64,000 nucleotides of DNA from Enchytraeus crypticus (Eukaryota > Annelida > Clitellata > Enchytraeida > Enchytraeidae): the NCBI GenBank assembly GCA_905160935.1, contig CAJHZI010000713.1:464501-528500 (forward strand), in the 5' to 3' direction. A model generated the notes under the pieces. It ran no database searches. It had not been told where the DNA came from and saw nothing but the letters and a program-made list of their open reading frames with translations. The position numbers were made by a program, and so were the translations under genes. The number at the start of each line of letters is the position of its first letter. Position 1 is the first letter of the stretch. Positions 25,001 through 37,000 of this stretch are shown one piece after another.

Positions 25001-28000
25001 TTGTTCAATCGTTGATGTAAGTTAATTTGAGCAGAAGAGTTAATTTGAGTCAGTTTGCTCTGATTTCATTAAGATATATCTACATGTAGACAAGGAATAA
25101 ATTACAATTTCTTCAAATAAATTCCTAATTATTTCTTGAGTTTTCAAGTGTGAATTTGAATATATGATACAAATTTTCTTAGCATTAAATTCAAACCTGA
25201 AGAAAGTGACTACTAATTGGTTAGGTGATTTACAATGTCCTAGAGGTTGGTTGGATAAAATTAATAATTGCATTTTAGCAATTAGTGCTAGGTTATTGTA
25301 TAATTCTCATTGTAACAAAACTTATTCTATTGCCGTATAATAATTACTTTCTTCAAGATGCAGATCTTCGACACACAGTTTCCTTAACCTTTTTTAATAT
25401 TTAATAAATTTATAGTCTATTGTATAATTCAGCTTCATATCTATTGAGCCAGCACTATAACTGTTTCCTCAGATTTAGCTACTTTATTTCATTCTCTTCC
25501 AAAGCTTTGCATTTCCAAATGAAATAATCTATTTATACTTGTACTGATTTCTCAAAAAATAGTCCAGTTTATTAGTTCGCAATATACTATTCCTGAAATT
25601 ACAATCTTAGAATATTGCAAGAAATGTAAAATGAATTTTCTGAAATATACATACATTTATGCCACAGATATATTGACCAGCTGGATGTATTCTGATAGTT
25701 AATTGTATGCTAGTTACGAAACGATGTGGACGCTTACAATTATACTGATCTTAATCATAAGCACATGAACATGAATATTATTTTACAATTCTAAGAAACA
25801 TTATTCTCATTCCTAAAAGGAGCAGCTGTGAGCAGAGCCCGAGACTTTTTCCTTTTATCACAATTTTACATGTATCTCGTCACAAATGCTATGCTTCTGT
25901 GGAACTTCGCTATACACGTATCTGTAGACTTTGCAAATGAATGCTTCTGAAATATGATAAAACTTGTTGGTTCAGCTGAAGCATAGAGACACCGTATCGC
26001 ATTCGTATGTTTGTTTAATCTATTTCGTAGTGGTCAAGTTAATACAATAAACAGTATTTGTGTCTGCTGAGTACGATTAAAATGCACTAGCTTTATAGCG
26101 GCAATATTACCATGAGCGTCTAAATGTACATGTAAATTGGACACATATTTACAATAAAATAATAGTTCAGACAAGATTAATTAAAGAACAATTGTTCTAC
26201 CCCAGTGCTGCGCACAGAAGTCTCAGTTATATCCAGTTCTTCTGAGCTAATCTTCCAAATCATTTGCTGAATTTTCATTTCCATTCTCCTAGATCTGCAA
26301 GTGTAAAGTAAATGCTGTTTACTTGAAACATACTATTTTTCATTTTTTCGAACAACATCTTAATCATGTTAAGATGTTGTTCGAAAAGATGTTGTTATAT
26401 GTTTTTCTTCTCCCAACTAAATTTTAAGAAATTTATTTCTACTTGACTAAGTATTTTATTTTGCTATATTTGAGTGCTTCTGAGCATTGATTTTAATTAT
26501 TCAGATTTTATCTATTTAAATATACATTTTATTGAATGATCGAAAGTTTGTAGATACAAATTGCAAAAAACTAGAAACTTATAAAAGTAAAGAAATAAAA
26601 TTGAAATACAATCAATCAATCAATCAATAAGAATTTAACGTCCGGTTCCTCACCTTAAGGCAATGTCAGGGACGTCAAATGACAATTAATGAATCAATGT
26701 AATATAATCCATGCAGAATGAATAGTAATGATAATATGTAGGCCTGCTAGTCAGCGGATATTAATAGACTGGAAGCGGGAATCGTGAATGAACTGCAGAA
26801 AATAATGAATAGTCTGAATGGTACGCAATTGAAATACGGAATGACGATTAATATCAAAACGACTAAAGTGATGAGAGTTTCCCAAGAAAGACCTAAAGCC
26901 CATATTGCAATAATTGACACAATATTAGTTTAAAACATTTAGGTCATACTTTATGAAGCAAATAATGGAAAATGTGAGACTGAAATACGTAGTAGTTATG
27001 CACAGCAAAGGCGACTGGAGTTTACATAATTATATTACCCTGTTATTCTGTTAAGATTTATCCACCTTAGATTGATTAACATAATATATATAAATATATA
27101 TATATGTATGTATATATATACATGTATATATATATTTCACATATACATTATTAAACTTCATTCACTTAAACGTAACTGACCAAAGGTTACATTAAATTAA
27201 CGAATCCTCTACTCTCAGCTGCTCACCTGATTGTCAAAACTACGACCCCGACCAGAACGAGAAGAAAGGCTACAGCCAGTGTTGTAGCCACAGTGGTTAT
27301 GAGATAATCTGAAAGAAAAAAAGTGATATAGATACAGAAAATGTAATACAATGAAGGGCCTACTTGGATGCTACAATTTCCAAGATTATCATAAACCTTC
27401 CCATATAGATTGCTGATAGCTGATGACGTAATTGATTGCATGACATGTCCAGTGAAAATAATACTGTTAAAGAAAATATTTAATATTTATAGTGATAATC
27501 AGTCATGTACGCTTGCAGTCTCTACGGTAAATCGTTTGAATAAGAGTAATTTCTGGACATCTCTGATTTAAATGTTCTTTAACAGCATTTTGTCAAAGTT
27601 GGCCAGTTTTATGTTGTTTGGAATTCCCTAAATGTAGACCTTCTAATAGACCTGTTCTTTGGTCTGTGATACATCAAACTATTCTGCTATCGATTACATA
27701 GGAGTCGATAGTAGAATTATTATTATTAGATAGTAGAAATAGTCGGACTAAATAATATCGGACATAGATTATATATTAACACTATTACCGGGTCTTTTAG
27801 TGCACGAAAAACTCGATGGATGACAAGCATTTTGGACTGATTAAAATTTGTTATGCCCAACATTGGAAATGGCAGATATTATCACGAACCGATTTAAGGA
27901 ACTTTGCATGTAAATCCAGTTTAATTTATTACCGAGAAATTATATCTGACGGCGGGATTTAGAGCACTTGTTTATTGGAGCGTCAATAATCGAAGTTAAG

Positions 28001-31000
28001 CTACATCGGCCTCGAGTAGTACTTTGTGGGTGACCACATTGGAAGACCGAGGGTTGACAGCTTTGAAGGAAAATTTCCCAGGATGATGGGAGGTTATTCT
28101 TTAATCCGCGCCAGATAATGCGACACCAAAAGGAAAGGATTACTAATAGCCATGGAGAGGAAGGAGGAAATGGGCCTTAAACAAGAATCTGTGCTTCCTG
28201 ACCCAGTGTGCCGTTATGTTTATGTTTTATATATGTGGATGGCTTGAATTTAAAATAATATTTAATTCCGTCGGGATGACCATGTAATTGGAAGAGGCCA
28301 TCACATAAAATACTCTATGTTTTTGTGCTCATATAGAAAGCACCTTTAACTCTTCCGCAAATTTACAACTAGGACCTAACCTAACAGCAATTTATTACAA
28401 AGAAAGTAAGTGAGTAACTGAGCGAGAACCGGAGTTGAACAATGCGCCAACATATCAACAGTTTGGCAATCTACCGACAAGCCAGCTTAATTCTATTTAA
28501 CTTTCCTAAATACCTCACTTTAGAGATGTATTGCAATGCAATTTGGTGTAAATTGGTAAAGTTTTAACGTCCATATTCTGATACAAGGATGTTGTTTGGG
28601 ACTTCCCTTAATCATATGTCACTACAAATCGATTCATGCAAATCGTTTTAAGAAATGCATATAAATGTGTTTAAAAGAAGGAAACGGATCCTAAAAGGTG
28701 CCGGTTCTGAGATAAAAGCAGTCATACTAGATGATATTATTATAAATATATAGATATATGATGGGAAGAGTTGTGTTTTCAACCTATTACAGAAAATTAA
28801 AAAATACTGCAGGAGCGACGATGAGGTTGCAGAGTGTTCCAAACAGTATGATTTTACATTCATCTTACGTCATCAATTATTTTGGCGGCATTGGGAGAGA
28901 TATGTTTATTAGATCGAAACACGGCACATACCACACAAAATGAAAACAGACACACGAAAATAATCAAATTGAATGGAAAGCAAAATAAAAAATAGCATCA
29001 ATCAAACAAATTAAGCAGAGACAGAAGTAATCAAAGAGAACGAGAAGCGTTCTATCTAGTTAAACACTTATTTATCCAGAGTTATTAGACGAACAGAATC
29101 ATACAATAAAATAAAATAAATTGGCATAAACTTTTACATAGGTAATTTGGTAATGCCTTTTAGTTCATAGGCAGCATTGTTGCCGTCTAGGAACTAAAAA
29201 GCATTACCAAATACCCAGTGGCTACGGGACCATACGGGCAGCTGTGAAATAGTTTCACGTATTGCACTGGAACTAGTGACTGCTCTCAGCGTAGGCTAAT
29301 CATGGATGTTCGTCTGTATATGCCCTCACATGGACAGAGGCTTAGTGTCAAGATTGGGAGATTCAGTAGTTTTTGTTTTCATGTTTTCCTTATATTAAAA
29401 AGAGTTTATTGCTAAAGTTGAGTCCTTAATTTAAAAATGAAATTATAGATGAAAACTACGGTCAAGTTTAACGTCAGTTTCCTGCTCGCAAAGGCATGTC
29501 ATCGACGGGAGAGGGAGAGAGAGAGAACTATGTTTATTTAAAAAAACACTCAAATATGCAATAACGCACATTAGGGAGAGCACTGGATTTGAATATTGCA
29601 TCTACTGAGCCCCTGTCGAACAACTTGCCCACAAGACAACTGCTCAGTCCTATGAAAGCCATATAAAGAGAATGATTTAAAACTAGAATAAATTTCCAAT
29701 TCATATAGTATTATCAAATACTGCATGAGAAAATATTGGCCAATGTGCAGTCTCGGTGGAAATGGATTCGCCAGAAATAGAAATACTCGGTGTAATTACC
29801 GTGATTAGGGCAGAGTTCTCCTGAAAACCCGCATTTTGGAAAATCAAGAGGTGGAGTCTTTTTACCACCTCCCCATTCCAAATCATTCCGTAATTCTTTT
29901 ATCTGCGAAATGTACGTCATAGAAACAACATTTTAATAAAATGTTTCGTGTGTATACAACTATAGGCCTATATCTATATATTTATAAATTATAGCACAAA
30001 TTTTGACAAGTTTGGAGGGAGAGACAAAAACAAGCTTTTGGAAGTGTGTATATAAGTATGTAATACTTGTATTTGGCCAGAATGGTTTCAAATGATTATA
30101 ACTATTTTAATGCACCAAGCGTCGAAGATCTGATTAAAAACAAAAATTATAGCATTCATTCGAAATCGGATATAAAATTGAAGACGACAATTTAGTTTTA
30201 TATTTAATTATATGCAATAATATGTAGTTTTAAAAAATGCCGCTATAGGGGTATTACGTGTAGTTTGTGAACGAAGCATAGAGTATCTGAATGAAGTCTT
30301 CATATGCTTGCCAATTTTTAGAAGGAATTTGGCAGGACTGACAAGAATAATAATAAGAATGAACTGGAGAGATAAACGATTAAATCTAAATTTGTACGTG
30401 AATCAAAGATTGTTATCAATATACAATGATATATAAACAAAATAACATAATAATATAACTATATGATAATTCCATAAGCTGAAAAATATTAACATAATAT
30501 TATAAAATATAATAGAATTATAAGTAAAATATGAACAAATACAATATAAAAGAAAACACGCATTATAGTGAAATGATCAACAATGTTGATATCTATCACT
30601 TTTAATCCCACATGTTTAAACCGTTAGGCCAATTAGACCATTTTTCGTGTAACCAGTCCAGAGCATGTCCGATATTTTACTCTCGGATCAGCGCGGCTTG
30701 GATTCGAACCCACGAGGGTTCAATTCACCTCGGGATCTGTCATTTAAAACTTCATGACGTTACACCTACGCTATTGATACATTCAAAATTGAGACATTAA
30801 AATGCGCAACCTCTCCACTTTCGACGTTTATGTGAATGTAAGGAACAAATTCTTCCACATCCGGTCCAAATCCCCAAACAGTCATCGTCATCACTCGGTC
30901 TCCATTCTGATTTATATCAGTCTCTCCGGTACGACCTTGTGCGAAATGTTAAGTTATGAAACAGTACTTAATTTTTAAACGGTTAAGTTATATGTTTTGT

Positions 31001-34000
31001 TTGTAAGAACTGTGTCGTGACTGTGTTAGTCATTTGGTGAGTGACGACTTTTTTGAATTATCAGTTGGTATAGGCTGACTTACCCTTGTTGTGCTCGGAT
31101 GTGATTGGACCACTGCAGAATAGGGCAACCGCAAACAGTCTGCCGCGTGTACGTAAGAGGCGACTAAAGGCAGGAGCTGAGGATGACAAGAGGAGACCAC
31201 CTCACCATGAAATATTTCCCCCAAGGATTAAATGGTAATTAATCCATCTAAATGAGGAAGGCAACGGGAAACCACCTCAGAAGCCATATTTTCCAAGCTA
31301 TAGGCTACATAAGGTATGGATAAGGCATATAATTTGTGAAGGGATTAATTTGTTGATCTAAGGAGTGCTCTTATGGAGCGAGACAGCAGACTTTGAGCAA
31401 GATTATGTACCTTGAACCTGCCACTTGGTATTGCACTGAAGAAGAAGATAGGATGACTGTATATGTATTCTCACGTTTAATGAGAATACAAGATTAATTG
31501 TCAGCGTGTATCTAAAATTTTTATCAAGTTCAGACTGCAGGACCAAAAGATTATTGTTATACCGTTATTCTGAATAGCTAATACCTTCTCTTGATAGACC
31601 TACCTCACAGCAACGTAAGCAAATCAGTAGCTCTTTCATTATAAAAAGATTCCCTTAATGCCAAAAGAGTATGAACGTAACATTAAAGAATTTTGTTATT
31701 AAAATCTCAAAACATATTCTTCATTTATATGTCGTTCTTCCTTGCTTCATATTATACCATATTCATAATCATTACGTTAAATTTATGGGTCACTCGATAT
31801 CGATTCTGCCACCATACTAACTAATGCGCTTGTCCGTACTAAACGTGATTATTGTAACTCCCTGTTAAATGATCTCTATAAAACGTTTTTACTTCGTTTT
31901 CAGTATTTACAAAATGTTCTTGCTCCTGTGATATGCAATGTTTAAAAATCAACTCTCACACTGCTTCACTTCTTTAAAAACTAATGGCTCCCAATCTCGA
32001 AATGCATAAAATTCCAACGAGATTTCTTAGATTTTAAAGGATTGAGCATGGTATTCCATCCTCCTATCTACCAGACATCAATCTTTCAACTTTCTGGTAT
32101 TCTTCGCTCATCCAGTAAAAATCTCATTGCTGCTTCGTATAGCTGCTTCGATAATTCTCTTAAGCAACTGAATGACCTTGAGTAGGCGGGCGGCGATTCA
32201 GCATGTATTGCTTGAATAGTTTTATTAAACACAGAATTATTCACGCCCGGCTTAAAATAAAAATAAAAATAATAATTATTACTATTTATTTATTTTACGT
32301 CGGGTGTAAAGAATCCGAGGTTTGATAAAAACGATTCGAGCACAACTTTCTGAATCGCCGCCGGCTACTCGGTCATCAAGCGGCTTAAAAGAATTGCTGA
32401 AGCAGACTGCATTAAATCTTTGCAAAACTACGTAAAGCCTTTGCCAAAGGAGAGAGGTCTCTCTTTTGTCGCCGATTTGCTCTCTTTGCCTATGCCACTA
32501 ATGAAGTTAACGTCATCTTGATTCAAGGGGCCCATGGTTTCAATGGCCACCGGAACAACTTCATACCCTAATGGCAAGTCACGGTATTTTCAAATTTCTT
32601 AGAGTCGTCTAGTTCAGCAGCTTCACTGGTTGTGACTGAGAGTGTATTCAGGTAATTCAGGTAAGAGATTGCCATAGTGTCAATGACCGTGACGTCCCTT
32701 ACGGCGCATTTACAATTACACCAGAGCACTATTATTACTATCATTATTATTTATTATTGTAATTATTATTATTATTACATTGGTCACCTTGGTGTCATAT
32801 TTGATAAAAATCTTGATTTTAAATCTCATATCTCATCTGTCTAGCACGTGTTGTCTGTCGATCCTCAGGGCTTCAGGACACCTTTAGTTCCTTGCTTAAT
32901 AACCTTCATTTTCTTCCTGTAGTTCAAAGATTAAGTATAACATTGCTCTGATAACTTTCAAAACATTTCTTTTTGGTAAACCTTCATACCTTTCTGATCT
33001 CCTAATCCATTATCAACCTTCTCGTAAGCTGCGTTCTTCCGATACCAAACTGCTTAAAGTTCCTGATATTCTCACTTCGTTGGGTAGACGTTCATTTTCT
33101 TTCTCCGCTCCCACTGTTTGGTACTCTCTGCCTCCTGATCTTCGTTCTACTACTTCCACTTTCAGTTGTAAGTTGAAAACACATCTCTTCCCACCTTAAA
33201 TTTTATTACATCTTGCCTGACTGTTTTTTGATCACCGGACCGGCACCGTTTAGGATCTTTTATTTCTCTTCAGCACGTGTTTTTTTCAGATCGTTTGGGG
33301 TGAATCGATTTGTAGTGACATGTGATGGGGGACGTCCCTGACATCATCCTTGTATGAGGAAACGGACGTTAAAACTTTATTATTATCATTATTATTGTTA
33401 CTAATTTTCTACCCTATTATTACTATTTTATTCTATTTATTTTAAGGTTGCTCAAATTTATTTTAGTAATGACTATATTCTATACAGAATGCACTTTGCA
33501 GAATTACCTTTACAGTTACTGAATTACAGTTACTGAAAGAATTGACTGATTTCAACTTTTAAATTTTGTCTGCATCTGAAACTAAGAAGTATAGCAGGTA
33601 CGTACCGACGAAATTTATATCCTGTGCCTTTTCAAACACTAGTGTTCCGTTTCTAAAATCAGCTCCGTCAGATATAAGTCTATGAGCAACTAAGGCATAC
33701 AGATAGGCTGAATCGTATGTATACAGAGACGTGTAGTCTGGCTGAAATGCAAATACATTCATTGTAAAATAATAGCTATAATTGACTTTACATTGTTTGG
33801 AAATTTGTAAGACGTTAAAAACCGGTCTCCTTATATATACGCATATATATATATATATATATATATAATATTTTAAAGTTCGTATTGTCTAGACATATAT
33901 TTCCCGTATTGTGTCCGGGTTGATGAATAATAGATCAACTGTGGACTGCACGTGCCGTAAAAGGCGACGAAGCACAGAGACTCAAACCAACATCAGACAG

Positions 34001-37000
34001 GGATTTCGGTTGATCAGTGTCTAGTCTCAAGATCTTGCTAAAAGTTGTGTATAGTGAATGCAAAAATTCCAAGCCCCTATTTTTAAAGAAATATAAGCTA
34101 AGATGGTGTTGATGATAAGACGACGATATGACGTACATTCACATTATAAGTAATCTCTCTCTTAATGCACTGTCAAGTGGCAGGTCCATGGTATATAACG
34201 CCTCCACTCTTCTCTGTCTTCGATATTCCTCTTCATGTCCACATACGTGTGCATCTTTAAATCATCTATAGCATTCCTTTCTTTGTACCATTATACTTGG
34301 GGGATTCTTCTTATGAAGAGGTGGAATTGAATTGAATTGAATTAAATTGTATCACATGCTGAAAACTGATTAAATTTTGTAAATGTATCTAACGATTGGC
34401 TTTAAGTTATGATAAATGTCTAATAGCATATTAATGACGAGAATGCCTTTGCCGAACAATGTTGATCAGTTCTTTAGTCACCACTTTACATATCTGCATC
34501 AATCGCAATATGTGGAAGCATGGTTTTAAAACAGTACCATAGAAGTATTATCAGTAATACAATACTCTACCATATGAATGGAGGATTTCATATAGGCTTA
34601 GACAAAATATATTTGTAATTTCGTAGTTTACTAACTGTTGATTATTTAATGCAAAATAGCATCCATACCAAACATATTTCAATTAATTTAAATTCAAATT
34701 CTAACAGTTATTCGAGAATTCCTACCTGTGCGTCAGGGGGTACAATACTAGACAATGGCGGCAATTGATTTCTAACAGTTATGGCGTTCAGTAATTCAGT
34801 AATATTTTCAATGTCGGCTTCTTTTTTGAATGCTAACTGCAAAATGTACACAATTAAATTACAAAAAGTTTAATAATTTACTTAAAAACACAAATGAATT
34901 AGAAGGAAATAACGATAGTCTACAAAAACAGTGGCAACAAGAATTACAAGCACAAGTTGCATATCTTGTGTAGAACTAGATAAAAGGAGACAATGTAAGA
35001 CATAAAATAATTTGCTTAATGGTAGTGGAAATATATTCTATACTAAAATTAATAAGCTTATAGAATAACTATAAAGTGTAAAGTGTAATAAAATTTTGAA
35101 AGTAAGCATTGGAGAGTCCGAAAAATTATTTGAAATATTTTATTATATTATTTAAGATTTTATGAAACAACTATACGTGGTTTCAGCTAATCATTTCAAG
35201 TTAAACCTGTAAAATAGGAAGCAGAGCTTCGTTCTGGCGCTCAAAGATTTTTCACAAAATTGCACCTCTTCAACGGATGTCTCAATTTCACTGACTGAAT
35301 CGCAATAAATCCTACCCATCTTGCTGTACGGCTTAGACTTCGTTGAATTGTTTAAGTCATTAATCCGTAACATTGAAAAGAGTAGCATTCGATAAAAATT
35401 ATATAGCCAAACCCAATACTACGTTGGATAATTGCCTGCTGAATTAAAAATTGCAAATCGAAGATTGAATTTCTTACCTATGCAAAGTTCAAATGGGAAT
35501 ATTTTCAGCTTCTATAAAATTATTGATTAGAGACGTAGTGAATAAGGCACATTAATGAATGAGTATGGGCTACGGTATTTTTAACCTTCGTCCGCTAACC
35601 CAATTTAAGAACGACGTTCTAGATAACCGGGGGGTATAATTTTACCCCCAAGCTAATATCCAACATTAGGCTGTTGACAGCTTGCAAAACCGCTGTAGAG
35701 TCATCTTCAATAAATATAGTTGAGTGTTAGTGTGTTGCTAACACTCAAACTATAGATGTTATAGAGATAGGAATTGACTGGAGAGATAGAAGACTAATAT
35801 TGAACTTGTACATGAATCAAAGAGCAGTAATCAAAATCCAACAAGAATACTCAGAAGAAGATGAAATATGACGTGGAGTAAGACAAGGTTGTAGCAATTC
35901 GCCGCTGCTGTTTAACATATACGCTGAGGCAATGATGGAGAAAGCCATGGAAGACTTGGAAGAAGGAATAAAAGTAGGAGGGAATTTGTTACAAGATGTA
36001 CGATTTGCAGATGACCAAGGAATGCTAGCTGGCAGCGAGATTGGATTGCAGAAGATAATGGAGAGGCTGAATGATACGGCCCTAAGATATGGCATGAAGA
36101 TTAATATAAAAAAGACCAAGATTTTGAGAGTGTCCAATACTAAAAGTGAAGTTAATATCACAATAAATGGTACGAAACTGGAACAGGTAAGGAGTTTCAA
36201 ATATTTGGGTCATACTATAACCGATGATGGGAAATGTGAGACAGAAATATGCAGTAGGATTGCACAAGCAAAAGCGGCCTTTGGTAGTAGAAAAGAACTA
36301 TTAACAAAAAGTCTAAAGAAAGACACAAAGATAAAGATAGTGAAAATTTGGTTTGTACCAAGCTATTGTATGGATGTGAAACATGGACCTTAAAGGAAGG
36401 AAGATATTAGGAAACTGGAGGCATTGGAAATGTGGATTTGGAGAAGAATGGAGAGGATTAGCTGGACTCAAAAGGTTACAAATGAGGAAGTCCTGGAGAG
36501 AGTTGGCACAGATAGACAGTTGATAAATTATTAAGAAATAGGAAGAAGAGATGGATAGGACACATTCTAAGGGGGGAAGGTCTATTAAAAGAGGTCATAG
36601 AAGGTAGAATGGAAGGAAAAAGAGGCAGGGGCAGGCCGAGATTAGGTATGTTAGATGATTTAAAGACCCACTCATATGTGGAAATGAAGGTGAAGGCGGA
36701 AGACAGAGAAGAGTGGAGGCGTTATGTACCATGGACCTGCCAGTAGGCAGTGCACTTAGAGAGAGTATGTTTCAATGGGCAGAAGCAGAATAAATTTCGT
36801 AATTAGCGTGTCTATTGTTAATAGGCTTGCATAGTGGAATCCTAAAAGGTTTGGCTTGTTTGTTTTCCTTCTAAGCCTTCCCCCTTCCTTCTTACTGAAG
36901 CTGTTGAGGTTATAAAACAACTAACCATGTTTGTTTTGAGCAGTTAGTAAGGAATATCTTAGAGCTTCCTTTCAAAGAATATATACTATTTATTCACTTC

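Noticed and set aside
27981..28064. Functional 5S rRNA gene
   Set aside because: 5' third missing and too many changes.
35817..36200. Minus-strand 127-codon frame
   Set aside because: Antisense of the LINE reverse transcriptase, which reads clearly on plus.
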